From assembly GCF_029784135.1 (NCBI RefSeq), contig NC_073744.1:30238981-30302980 (forward strand): a DNA stretch of 64,000 bases. The letters are read 5' to 3'. Shown piece by piece: positions 42,860-55,400 of the stretch. The stretch is from Toxorhynchites rutilus septentrionalis (Eukaryota > Arthropoda > Insecta > Diptera > Culicidae). The notes beneath the pieces were generated by a model, which saw only the letters and a list, made by a program, of their open reading frames with translations, did not search any database and had not been told where the DNA came from. Every line of letters begins with the position of its first letter. Within the stretch, counting starts at the first letter, position 1. Both the position numbers and the translations under genes were made by a program.

Positions 42860-43131
42860 TCTTCTTGAATGGCGTTAACGTTCCCCGTGAAACTTTTGCC
42901 GTCTCAACGTATGCATTAACTAGCATCATTTATTAATACTTAGTTGAGATTTCTTAAGCCAAATAACACTCCTTAAAACGTATTCCGAGGAGCAAGCTCT
43001 AGAATACGCGTGACCACAGTGCAAGTCGAAAGATATTTCTTTGACCTAAAATCCTCCGGCCAGATCGGGAATTGAACCCGAACACCCGCCATGATAATGT
43101 GAGACGCTAACCACTCGGCCACGGGTGCACG
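42860..43131 (-). mobile_element. tRNA-derived SINE, 272 bp, with 14-bp target duplication
   Basis: AACATGAAATGGCT flanks it (42846-42859 and 43132-43145). On the minus strand the head reads GTGCACCCG, then an A box TGGCCGAGTGG (43121-43111) and a B box GGTTCAATTCC (43078-43068). Both are near-consensus RNA polymerase III boxes. The head resembles a class II tRNA (serine-like), but no full cloverleaf is kept. The tail ends GCCATTCAAGAAGA. It is inserted about 300 bp downstream of the FRMD8 stop codon. Confidence 0.92.
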
Positions 43132-43145
43132 AACATGAAATGGCT

Positions 43146-44570
43146 ATATGAGCCCAATAATAAAGCTGTGAAAATAATGATTAACATCGTTGGTATAATT
43201 GACGATATCCATTATTTCGCACAATAAACATGGAAGTCTTTTTCCATGGAATAAATGTTTTTTTTTTGGGAATTCTATGAAACTGTGCAATTTGATAGGG
43301 AGTACTTAAAAAATGGGTTACATTCACTGACTCATATCTTTTGTCTTCCGGTTCAACTTTGTGTTATCTTAGCTATTAATTGATGCATATTCTTGGAACC
43401 CCTTGTAGTGTTTAGCAATCGTTAGTGAACATCGTCATTTTCATCTTGCCCAAAACCGATTATGTCCCGAATATCTTAGGTCGCTCGTCTCCAGGGTTTG
43501 CCGATTGAACGTTTTACCGAATAACTCATTTTTGTTTGTTGAAATGTGATCTTGCAGAGGACATTTCCCCCAGTGGTTTGTTGTTACATGCTACGAATCA
43601 TGAAGCAAACGAGAATGAGTGAACTCTTCCCTGGTTCGGTGCTGAAAGGTTATTTTTTTTCGAACCTCTCCATGCATAGGGTAACCAAACGTACCGTTTT
43701 TCGACCCTTTTTTACTATCCCGTCTTTTTATCAACTTGTACCGTATTATGAGTTTAAGAAAAATATATTGTTTCCAATGTCATTATTTTCAGTAATACAG
43801 TGCTTCAAAAATGCAACTGTTTTGTCGTGAGTTCTATCTGTGGTTTTCCTGGGCTTTGACACAAATCGGGATGTCCTTGAGTACGAGCTCTTTTCAACCT
43901 AATGGAGATCCGATTTTTCAGGGTTTTACGTTGTCAAATTCGTCAAGAATTGTCCCCAAAACAGTACTTAAAACAGTCATCTTAACGTGATTTTGCTACG
44001 TCTATCCAGATACCTTCACAAACCGTCAGAAAGATGGTGAGCAGAGCCTGTGGATAGCGATAACTACATAAGGACGTTTAGTTTTGAGCCAAACACAAAT
44101 AAAAAATCGCCAGGGGAAACATTTGTTGTAGCATGTATTTTTTTCGAATTTGAATTTGGATTAAAATTTTATTCGCAGTATTCGCAGAAATTTTATACGA
44201 CTGTCATCGACATAAAATCGATTGTTTGGCAATCGATATTGAAAGCTTTGTTGTGGAAGTTTACAAAGATTACAAACATTTTCATATCTACACGGTTTGT
44301 GTAGAACAATTGAAGAGTTGACCAGTAAACAGTATACTAAATTGCTTGAGCATGATAACACATGATTTCTTTCTCTTGGATCTATTATCGAGAGGAGTAT
44401 TTTTGACGGATTACACTTCTATTTTATTTCAAAGGAAAAATGTTCTGTGCGATTAATTTGAAGCACTTAGTCTCAAAGTATGGTTGCTTTTTACCAGAGA
44501 TTAGTTGGTGGCCTTTAAAACATTTATTTCAAACATATTGCATGATTAGTGGACAATAATCATAGGAATC
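43146..44570. other. Intergenic, no recognised feature
   Basis: Only short frames without motifs. AATAAA at 43159-43164 could serve FRMD8. Confidence 0.35.
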
Positions 44571-44574
44571 CTAA

Positions 44575-44910
44575 TTAATGAGATAAAAATTTGGAACAAA
44601 GAATCTGTGCAAGTTGCAAAACTTTGAGAGCAAGTATTTTCAGAAATGGAAAACAAATTGCTAGAGTGTAAGCAAAGCTTACTAATTATTATTTTGTGTC
44701 TGCCTGGTAGTGAAGGACCAGTTGAAACGATTTTGTACGATGAACATTATGCAGACAACGGAACTCGATGTTGTATCCCTGATAGCTAAGATAACTGTGA
44801 AATAAAACATTGATCAGGAATATGATAAAATTTCCAAACAGCCTGATCTGCTACACAAAGTCTCTAGTAGTAGAGAAGGAAATAGGTAAATCTAAGAATG
44901 TTTAATTGTT
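44575..44910 (+). pseudogene. Second hAT-like transposase C-terminal remnant
   Basis: It is related to 520-860 at nucleotide level: TTTCAGAAATGGAAAACAAAT, TTTTGTGTCTGCCTGG, GTTGAAACGATT, TATGATAAAATTTCCAAA and CTAAGAATGT. No long frame remains. Confidence 0.45.
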
Positions 44911-45475
44911 TGGCTTTATTTCTGGTTTTATTCGCCCATTCATAAAATTCTTCAAAAAATAGATTTTTTGTTTGTTTGCTTACATGCTTACTTGCCCGTT
45001 CCTATTCCTGAACTATTTGGTCAGCTTATCCATGCATCATGAACAGGGCTTGACAATTTCGAAACTAAAAAATTAAAATGACGTTTTTACTTCTTCCTTT
45101 TTTCTCAATTCTCAACGAATTTCAATTTCTATTGTGTGTATTCACCACGCATACCGAAACATCGATTCTTCTATGTCGTTTTCGTTCTGCTGTCGTTTCC
45201 TTTGAATTTGCAAGCAGACACTCACCTGACGATTGAAACCGCTCTATTCATTATCATTTGAATGGACTATATGTCTTGGGATACTATTTGGTTGAAGTTA
45301 AAAATCAGGACACCTACCTACGATACGATACGCTACGATTATGAACAAACCGTTAACATTCTTGATGTATATACAGCCTTCCCATGCCGAACCGATATAA
45401 TGGCACTCAGATTTTCATCAAAAGTGATAATTTTGTACTTTATCGCAAAATATAAGACCCGTATTTTTGTTTTTT
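44911..45475. other. Intergenic, no recognised feature
   Basis: AT-rich with no coding signal. Confidence 0.35.
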
Positions 45476-45479
45476 TATT

Positions 45480-46250
45480 TATCCATTTTAGGGTGGTCTG
45501 AAAAATCGATTTTTTCAGTTTTTTTTTCAAAAATGACATTTCTTCAAACATTCATAACTTTTGAACCACTGAACCGATTCAGATTCTTGACATATCAAAT
45601 TGAAGCCAATGAACTAGCTTTCTATTAAAAAATATTGAGTTTGCATTATTGATTGTAGTCGTTTTTTATTGTTTTCATGGCTTTGGACTAGAGAGCGCTA
45701 TATTTTTTATATTTTTCCTTGAAAGCTGAGATTTTTTTACATAACATATCTCGATATCAGAGATGCTATTCTATTCTTTTTTGAGATATGATTTTGCAAA
45801 TCATATTTTTCCCCTTTATCATCATTTTTCCCCTTTTATGCAAAAATTCATAACATTAGAACTACTGAATCGATTTAGATGAACGAGATATTAAATTGAA
45901 GCCAATAAGCTAGCCTTATTTGAAAAAAAATATCACACTTGCGGCTTGATTGGATTCTAGTCGCATAGGTCTAGTCTAGTTACATAGGAATATTGAACGA
46001 AGACTTAAAACATGTTAAATTTGCAAAATAATAACTCAAAAACGAAAAATGACACCTTTCTGATTTTCGAATATATTATGTAAAAAACCTCAGCTTTCTA
46101 GAAAAAAGTATTGAAAATATAGCTTTCTCTATCTTTAACCGAGAAAACTATGAAAAACTAATTCAAGCAATAATTATAAAAACGAAAATCCAAATTTTTA
46201 ACAAAAGTCATATTTTTTCAAAACCACTATATCGGTTTGGCATGGAATGG
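45480..46250. repeat. Dispersed repeat family D
   Basis: It is built of repeated motifs (CATAACTTTTGAACCACTGA, CAAATTGAAGCCAATGAACT, AGCGCTATATTTTTTATATT) that recur, partly inverted, at 55640-56560 and 56815-57450. The last 28 bp (AACCACTATATCGGTTTGGC then ATGGAATG) recur exactly at 57424-57450. Confidence 0.7.
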
Positions 46251-46740
46251 CTGTATATATAAAAATGGAGTTCTGTCTTTCTGTCTGTCTATCTGAATCT
46301 TTTGGACTTAAAAATTACTGAATCGATCGGCGTGAAAATTTGTATGTACGGGTTTTTAGGGCTGGGGAAGCTTCTTATGAGACCCCTCTCCCTCTCTAAC
46401 GGGGGGCTGCCACACAAAAGAAACACAAATTTCTGCATAACTCGAGGACTAATTGAGCAAATGAAGCCAACTTTGGCAAGCGAAGGTTTAATGGGTCAAA
46501 ATGGGCTTCTATGGTGATGATTCGAAACTCCTCCCTCCTCTCTAAGGGGTGGCTGCCGTACAAATGAAACAAAAATTTCTGCATAACTCGAAAACTAATC
46601 AAGCAAATGGAGCCAAACTTGACATGTGAGGGGTGTTTGGGTTCGAGAAATGTTTCTTTGATAGTTTGACATACCTCCCTTCTCTGGAAGGGGGATATAT
46701 TTGTATCAAACACGTATTCCATGTAACGGAGAAACGTGTT
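46250..46740 (+). mobile_element. Helitron-like 5' end fragment
   Basis: TGTATATATAAAAATGGAGT followed by TCTGTCTTTCTGTCTGTC resembles the 5' ends of many insect Helitrons, although the first bases are changed. An internal imperfect repeat of about 145 bp has its first copy near 46415 and its second near 46560 (AATTTCTGCATAACTCGA, CTAAT.AAGCAAATG.AGCCAA). No CTAG end was found. Confidence 0.4.
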
Positions 46741-46894
46741 ATTCGCAAGTAATTGAAGAATCGAGAATTGTGTCTGAAAATAAATTCATATTATAATGAC
46801 GCGTTTTGGAAGAAGTCGTTGGAAATTTATAGTAAATGAAATTTATTTTTTCTGTATTATAGTGACTTTCAACACTTTTGGCTGATTCATCACT

Positions 46895-47434
46895 TTATTC
46901 CCATATATGTTGGGAGTGAGAATCGAATTCGTGATCTTTTTGTTGCCATCCTAAAGGTAGCTTCATAATGTCTCTATCATAGAGGTCTTGGTCGTTGTTA
47001 CCGAAAAACCATAACAATAGATTTTTACAATCTTCACTTGATCCCAATTTCTTATCACTCTGGAAATTTTCCAATGCGAGAAAACGGTTATAAGGCAGAA
47101 TTGTGTGGCCTTGCGTTGTCCTGATGGAACACAACACCTCTTCTGTTGGCCAATTCTGGACGTTTCTGGTCAATCGATAGTTTCAAACGGTCCGTTTGTT
47201 GACATAAGAGATCATAATTTAGTGGATTGCACCGAAATTAAAAAAAAAAATAAGAAATAAGATATTTTTTTTTAAATAAATTAAATTGCACGTATTTCAC
47301 TGTTGCAGTATTGGCACCAGAAACATCAATCACCACTTCAGCGGCTTGGCTTGCATTTACGCATTTATAAAATAAGAAGCGTTAAACGTACCGAATTTTC
47401 TCTTTGTTGATTAACACCTCCATTGTTAACACCC
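46895..47434 (-). pseudogene. mariner transposase deletion derivative
   Basis: On the minus strand, the N-terminal part (from about 47434) reads like mariner: EVLINKEKIRY, NASQAAEVV, GANTATVKYVQF. After an internal deletion it resumes with CQQTDRLKLSIDQKRPELAN, RRGVVFHQDNARPHNS (second catalytic D), then after a frame change KKLGSSEDCKNLLLWFF and DRDIMKLPLGWQQ, the C-terminus. The first catalytic region and the third aspartate region are missing. It resembles cecropia/irritans-type mariners more than the DD34D copy at 32020. Confidence 0.78.
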
Positions 47435-47439
47435 TGTAA

Positions 47440-49480
47440 CTCACAACTGAATGAAACAAACAAAAAACAGTAAAAGATTTTTTTAGCATGTTTTAGATGC
47501 TAAAACCACGAGCCTAAACTTGAAATTGTATGATCGAAAATAGGCGAGGTTTTGATCAATAAAGCCAGCCAACGAGAAAATAATGGATAACTTTTTCCCA
47601 TACCTAATATTTAACAAATTTTCACGGACGATCCATACGGTAAAAATACTTCAGAGATGAAGGCTTCTATTTACGAGTACAGGTGATTTTTGGACCGCTT
47701 CCAAGTTATCAAATATCATGTACAATAGAGGATCGAAGACCAAGTATGGAAAAAGTTCATTCGCTCATTTCTCCGGAATCGAGACAGTATTTTTCCATTC
47801 TAATCGAGAATGAACTTTGCGAAGAGGATAGGTGAATGTTTTCTGTCTCAAATAAAGTGAGGCATAAACGGAGAATAGAAGGGTGAGTTTTATCTGTGAA
47901 TGAGTGTTGTTGAACGAATTTCGATGCGATTTTGCCCATACCTGCCGAAGACAATCCGTGGATTTTAAGCTTTTATGGTGTATAAAATGTAAGAGCTTCT
48001 TCGGGAACCTACATTCTCCGAGCGATTTGTTTTTACACCACTTAATTCAGCATGGATTTGGAAGTGGATTCCAATTGAAAATTCTTGCAATGTTTCATTG
48101 TTTGGGTATGCTTCCCCAAATCAGATTTACTTGTAATGGTTCATTGTGGATTCCAAACTACTGTTTCAATAAAATGGCCAAAATGCACATACCGCTATTG
48201 ATTACCCACACTCATGAACCACATATGCAGCGCTTCACCAAATAATCATTACGTCTTCTGTGTTACAAAGGTATTCGCGTAATTCGTCGGTAAAATGACA
48301 CTTCCCTATAAACATTTAAATATTAACTTAGAACATCTAGACAAAACACAAAAACAACCCGGTGAATCGAAAATTCTGAATGAAAACAGATGTAAGATCT
48401 CGTGGAAGTCACCAATTAGAAAATTTCCACTCAAAAACAAAATCTTGCTAAATCAGGACAGATGGTATCCCTATATAAGTCACTTTCAGTTTCACATGTG
48501 AAAGGACGAACATTGCTTTCAATTAAAAGTTTCATTCGATTTCTTTTCTCCAAACTGGATTTTCCCGAACCGTCTTTAGAAAAAAAAAAAAGAATTAGAA
48601 GAGCCATATGAGGACATATTACTCTTACAACCAGCACTAATAACGTCTGCTGGCATACTACACTTCCCTTCAAATCGTCATTTTTATTAGTTTCAGCTCG
48701 AGCTCCAAAGCAATTTTCATTCGAAATAAGACTCTTTCATTCGATGTAAGAACCTTTCATTATCATTTGACGATTTGATATTTTCGCTTCAGTGGGAAGA
48801 ATGAAAGAAATGAACGTGAAATGAAACGATACTGTACGAAGGTGAAGTGATATTCTCTTTATTGAGCGTGCTCTTCACGCACGCACTATTTTCAACCTTG
48901 CATGAAATTGAAAGGCGAAACATTTATTATTGAGTGACGATGTGTCAATCGAACAACACAATTTGTTTATTTCGGCTTTGAATTTTTGGTGGTAACTCAA
49001 ATCATATCCATAAAATTAATTATTGAAACGGTATGTACCCGCAAAACTTTTAATTTGTGAAGTGGTGGTGAGATAGAAGAAAGTGAATGACACCGAGACA
49101 AAAGCTTCTATTGATTATTGAGGACAAAAGTAATCAAGTGAAACTGATAAAAAGCGAGCGAGTGACACTAAGACAACAGTATCACCTCCTTTGACGATAT
49201 TTTCGGCCGATAGTGGGAATTTTATGGAAATATTATCTCCCAAAAATCCACATATTTCAAATGTCAAATGTCGCATATTTCAATGTAAGTAAGTCATATG
49301 TCTCCAAAATGAAGACATGTCTTCAAACCTGGCATCTCTGTTCTCCGCTCGCAAGATCTGAATTATGACGTTTGAAATTCTGATAAGAGATTGGATGGGT
49401 TTTTTGGGTCCTAGTTTTTCGGATGGCTCAGCGAACATATGTCCCATCAATTGTGTTGTCGAAGTGAACATTAACACATA
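47440..49480. other. Intergenic, no recognised feature
   Basis: Only open frames of about 110 codons or less, without motifs. A short TTTCATTCGA-type repetition occurs near 48715-48760. Confidence 0.35.
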
Positions 49481-49485
49481 TATAT

Positions 49486-49765
49486 TTGGGTAAAATGAAA
49501 ATCTAGGCATCAAACATGTGGGAAAAAATGAAAGATTTCAAACGCTTATAACTTGAGCATTTCTCAATAAATCGCAAAGGTGTTCACATCAATTCTATCA
49601 CAAAGAATAACATTTTATTTTTCTTGAGATAAACAGTCGAATGATTGTGGAATGTCAAGCACTGTCAAAACGCACTATGTGCCTCGTTTTGATTGGTCCA
49701 ACTTGTGCGCAAATCGTTCCGACCAAAAGGAGTCCTACGTCTCTTCGGTTATGTCTCCGACATTA
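49486..49765 (+). mobile_element. Family C MITE-like copy, short form
   Basis: It is collinear with 18150-18390 (GGTAAAATGAAAATCTAGGC, AACATTTTATTTTTCTTGAG, GATTGGTCC) and ends GGAGTCCTACGTCTCTTCGG, the right-end signature also present at 20865. It shows that the family has short forms without the 95-bp array. Confidence 0.6.
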
Positions 49766-52430
49766 TCCATTCTTCGATTCAGGCATTTCATGCCGCAGAA
49801 AAATGGACATTTTTGGTTGGAACCACGGCTTGAACAACATGCGCAATGTGATTTGTGTAATATGATAATAACTACACACATGAAGAAACGTGTTACCAAA
49901 ATCGAAGAGGTAGTTTATGGGCAAACTGAGAAGAAAGACAAGCACAAATGAATAACATATATTTGAAACTCAAGAAGATAGTAAGAACGGAAACGTATTC
50001 CAATTGAACAACATCCATGATAAACGAAAGAAAAACTTTCAATTACCAGAATATTTGAATAGAACCTTAACTTATCAATCATTTTGAGAAATCAGACTGA
50101 AAATAAAACGCAGAGCAAGAATAAATTTCAATACAACTAGAATGGAACTAAGGAATGTAAAATGCAGATTGAAATATAAAAAATGAATCCATAATAAAAG
50201 AGAAAAATACACTGGAAAAAAAATAAAAAGGAAAGTTCCACATCGAAATTTTCTGAGTGATTTTTGAAAGGCTGCAACTTCGTATTAGATGGGCACTTGT
50301 GAATGAAATGTCCATCATTTTAATGCTACAAATTTTACGTTTTCAAAAAATCTCTCGGTTACACATTTTTGTTTTGGTAATGTAAAATGGATGTAATGGA
50401 CATTCGGAAAAAAAATCGGCATTGTTGGAGAGGAAAAGAATCGATTCTTTTCTTTTTCATGCTAGGTTTTTGTAGACTTAGACAATATATTTGTATCCAA
50501 ACCAATAACGAATCCAATTAGTCCAATCATTCAGCCTTCATTTGCTCCATACATTGTTCCGAGACATTACCCAAAATTACCGAAACAATGATCGCACTTA
50601 AAATCGATTGGCAGTTTTGGAAACTTGTTCAAAATTTGTTAAATAATTTAAGTGCCAAATCAAACACTTGGGATCGGAACCGAATTCCAAGTAAAACAAT
50701 TGAGCTGTTCAAAATTGCCTTCGTCGTTAGAGAGTCGTCAATCGCCAAGCCCTAGTTTCATGTTAGAAGGCTGAAAACTATTTATTGTGGTTGGAAATGC
50801 AGAATTGCCTGCAACTTTAATGTATTCATTTAGCCACGTGGTTCAATCGTTTAACAGTCTTGATTGCTTGTATGATCTCGTCAAGTTTTGACAACAGATG
50901 TCTTATCGTCTAAACCGAGAAACAGTTGTTTCGCGCCCAACAATCTAACAAACAGTTCAGAAGAATTCCATGTTCTAGTAGGTTGAATGTCTCAATGTCT
51001 CTCCTCGACCTTAACACCTGTAAAGATAGGCCAATTTAATCACGATCTCCCCGTTTACATCGCACTTCCATGACGAGTACGGAACCGGATTTGACAGGAG
51101 AAAAGGCGAGATATGGACGAAATGAAATTGGCAAATAAACGATCAAGCAGGATGGATAGGGTAGAATCATTGCCAATCGAACAGTTTTCAATCCAGCATC
51201 GGAATCGGTAAATTCCGTCGTTAGACATATTGTAATTACCAATAAACCAAGAATGCAACTCGGCGCCGTTGACATTCAAGTGATATTATGAGCAAAGGTA
51301 AACCCCAATGCACTCCTGAAATCAGTTAAAAAAGGAAACCACAAAAAGCAAACAGAGAAAGAACGCAAGAATCAATACGAATTTACTGTAAATAGTATAA
51401 TTCAATCAACTTCTTTTTAAGCATAGCAAACCGAAGTGTGGCGCGATAGAGATACAGTACGAATCGACATTGTACCCTACTCTAGTTCAATCTTACACAA
51501 CCAGCAGCGTTAACGAGAATCACACAACCGACAAAAGAGAAACACCTTCCAACTCACCTGTATTATATCTCAGCGAATCCACGCGCGTTTCCCTGTTATA
51601 ACAAAAGTCCCGAAAAGCATGCAAATATAATCCAACAATTCAACCACAAGCCGAAAGGAAGACGAAACACTCACGTAACACAAATTTACACAAATCTCGA
51701 CAGCGGAAAAAAAAGAAGCAAAAACCAAAATCGGATGAAAATGTTGAGTGGAACAGCAGTAGCAAAAAAGGCAACAAAAAAGTAACACACAGAAAGAAAG
51801 AAAACAAAGTGGTCAAATAATTTTGATAAGTTCAATTTGATGAGGAAAGAAATATACCAAGTGAATATGTAAATCTACCTTATATATACCGGATAAGATA
51901 AATATATATATTTAGATATTTTATACCAGAGAAGTAATAGCGAATCGAAAAATAAAAAAAATGGGTATTTCGAGACGATGCACTAAGCGAACGTGACACA
52001 AATACACAGAAACAGACAAAGAAGCATACATACAAACACAAATACACACAAAGGAATCCAAGGGCAGTAGCCCACGAGAGGGGGAAGGTAAGAAAAACAG
52101 AGGAATAGTAGTCATGAAACGACTTGCATACACACAACAGATTGATACACCCCAAGGTACACAAAGAAGGGCGGAAAAAAGGAACAGCAAACGATATCAA
52201 TAATGTAAGTTAAGGAAGCTATTTGATCAGCAGATAATAATACAAAGAGTAAAGGGATGGAAGGCAAGAAGATGAGGCGATAAAGATGATAATTAGCATG
52301 TGGACAGGTGGAACAACACAGAGATGATTAATTTTGAATAAAAAAAATGTATCTGTAAAAAATTAAGCAAGTGGCGTTTGATTTGGGGATTGTTTCGGAA
52401 TAAGGGATCCAAAATTTATCTGAATATGAA
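49766..52430. other. Intergenic sequence between the convergent genes
   Basis: AT-rich. A more balanced stretch at about 50880-51560 has two overlapping minus-strand frames of 74 and 79 codons (51036-51279), one with a hydrophobic N-terminus, but there is no homology or splice evidence, so no gene is called. Purine-rich (AGAAAG, ACACA) low complexity runs through 51500-52200. Confidence 0.35.
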
Positions 52431-52436
52431 TTTATT
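52431..52436 (-). terminator. Probable polyadenylation signal of DRC7
   Basis: AATAAA on the minus strand lies about 50 nt after the DRC7 stop codon, the only canonical hexamer close by. Confidence 0.6.
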
Positions 52437-52484
52437 TGCGGCTAACCGTTAAGTATGAATACGAAATGCTTAGCGGCATCATGT

Positions 52485-55400
52485 CTACGTAAATTTTACC
52501 CCGGACAGTTGAGAGATCGGCTCAACACTCGTCGTAGCGGATCGGCCCCCCAATCTGTCATCCTCCCGAAGTGCCTTCTCCAAATAGTCCACTTTCTGCT
52601 GGTACTCATCGCGCAGATTCTCCATCCTCATCTGGACCACATTCTTGTTCAGCTCGATGTTTTCCCCCTCCAGGACAAACTTCTCGTACTCCTCATCCTC
52701 GAAGTGCTCCTGGAACTTGGCAAGGAAGCGTTTGAGCGACTGCTCCTCCGACACCAGCTCATCCAGCCGGGCCTTGAGTTCCTGCTCAAGCTTCTGATAG
52801 AACTTTCGCAGATCCTCCTGGCAGTGTTGATAGGCAGTCATCAGCTGCTCGGGTGAGCAGGAAGCTTCCTGCAGCCGGAGCAAATAGGGCGCTAGGAAAT
52901 CGGCGTGCTCTTGGTTGAGAAGCTCCTCGCGGGCACGGATCAGTTCGTATCTCTCCAGTCGAACGCGGCGGGCTTCCTCGTTGCGCAGGGGATCGAACAG
53001 ACTGAAGGATAGCTTGGGGGACTCGAGTTGCTTTTTGCGCTCGACGAGAAGTGTTTCAATTTCCCACACCCTGCGGTAGAAAGCACGCGTTGAATTGTCC
53101 TCCGCTTTCAGCTGCTCCTTCAGTAGAAGAAACAGTTCCAGCTGGGTGGGCTGCGGCTCCCACGGGTTGGACTGAAACAAAATCGAGAGCTTAGCTGGCG
53201 CTCAATCGAAAACGAAGAAGTTTGGTGACTCACAATGTAACCCGTGCTGCAGTTCGGATCGTACGGCACCTCTTCGCCCATTTCCGACTTCGGCGGTTTG
53301 ATGAATTCACGCGTCGAAGCGGTGATACAATCCTCGCCATAGTGGAACTTCAGCAGGATTCGGTTTTCATCGATGAAACACGTCCTGGTAGCGATGTCAC
53401 GAACCGCCGGCTTGTCCGGATTTCGGTCAAACTTTTCCGTTATTTGCTGCGGAAGAATATAACACAGAGGGAGTTGAATTATGGGACAGCTCCAGTTTGA
53501 AATGCTATAAAAATTATGTTACTAGAAAAAATAGGCTTTTATAGCAACATAATTTTTATAACATCTGAAGCTTCGTTCAAAGCAAACATAAATTATGGTA
53601 ACATTTGCCCCTTTGTCAGTTCAATTCGGAATGACCTATATATTGAAGTTCAATGATATTTACAAACAACAATACCGTTCTGAATCATATTTCGGACACT
53701 TTGATCTAATACCTTGAATTGCTTAATGCACTGATGATATAACTATAAAATTAATATCATAATTGCTTCTTTAGAGTAATACCTTGGTTTCACTATCATT
53801 TCATATGAGAACTACATTTTAAATATAACATAATCGGCAAAAATCTAACAACACTACTGACTATCGTTTGTGTTTGACGTTTGCTAAGCGTGAGCACGTA
53901 GAATTTACCCGTTCATCAATATTTAAATTTCTTCCGTGTTTCATCAGTTCTCATCATCGTTAACAGTTTACTGTGATTGTTTGGTAAGTGTTTCGCAGTT
54001 GACTATAAAATATAATCAAGTGTAATGTAATTTTCGTCCAAAAAATTGCAAAATAAAGTGTCCGAAATTCGAATTTAATCTGTCCGAAATTTGATTCAGT
54101 GTCCGAAGTTTGATTCTTAATCGCTTCATTTGAAAAGCATTTTATTCGAAGATTTTTTTATGTTTTCAATCAAACATGTTCCAAAGTAGAAAGCTTAAAA
54201 GCATATTGAACTAACTCAATGAAAATATCAACCAAATAATACCTGTGCATAAAGTTGAGATCTGCTTTCTGCATCAGATGCTTTAAGCGTTCAAAATATG
54301 ATTCAGAACGGTATATCAAGCTAGATGTGAATTAAAACTTATATTAAGTGTAAATAATTAAAACGTGAAAAAGAGGTGTAAAACATAACTTTATAATTGG
54401 ATATTGCACTGTATCAGGAACATAAAGCGCCCCTCGTTTGAACGAAACTACGTATATTGTATTGAGCACCTAGGTTTCAACATCAACAAAAAAGTGTGAG
54501 GGGTTTTGTCCGGGACAAGATCGTTTTGTTGACGTAGGACTACAAAAATATTATAAACAATCCACTCGCTTATTACTTCGAATATTTTGTTAGAAAGCAT
54601 ATATATTTCATGAATCAATCTTGAGTAGAAAGTTCTGATGGCCCTGAAAAGAATACCGGTAGTTAACGTGGATTTATAGAACCAGCAGAACATGATAGAT
54701 TCATGAACCATTCTTTCCCTCACGAGAATAATACGATACGAGCACCGTTTCACAAAGTGAAACGCGCCACTGTTCGCTTGAACTCAAAAATCCCCAGCGA
54801 AAACACCTTGAAAATTAGTTCTGACAAGAACTGATCATTCACTACTTGATGAAACGGCAGAAAACCGCCACGAACAATTTTTTTGTTCTGTGCATTTCTG
54901 TACTCACTGTCAATAAGGAGTACCTAGAACAGGGGGTTTTCAAATGGTTCACCGCGGGAAATTTGTGCTCCGTGAAGTTATAGCAAATGCTCCTGCTTGA
55001 AAACCCACCTTGAAACAAAAGTTCTTTAATTGAATTTCACTGCGCATATAGTGATGTATCTCGTTTACTCCGGGTCAGATGTCGTGTAACTGAGACACGT
55101 AACCGAAATAGAGATGTTCCCAGTTGGGTAATGGTAATGCAAATAGAATTTGTTTTATTGATTAAAAAATCGAGGGGTTGTATCCGCGACACGACCGCTT
55201 TGGACGTAGGACTACGCAATATTCTTTTCTGAAATTTGTTGGTTCATCATTTCGGATATTATTTGCGTATACGTCGAAATTTCATAAATAACTCTTCAGT
55301 AAAGTTCCAGGGACCCTGAAAAAGTTTAATGGCTTACTTGGTTTTGTAGAATCATTTCGAGAAGCAACGATTCTTTCTTGCCTTTCCGCGAACAATACTA

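Noticed and set aside
43058..43131. A functional tRNA gene on the minus strand
   Set aside because: The A and B boxes are good, but the 3' acceptor half does not close a cloverleaf, and the sequence continues into a SINE body bounded by a target duplication.
51036..51279. Small secreted protein with a hydrophobic N-terminus on the minus strand
   Set aside because: Two frames of equal length overlap and neither has homology or supporting exon structure; too weak to call.
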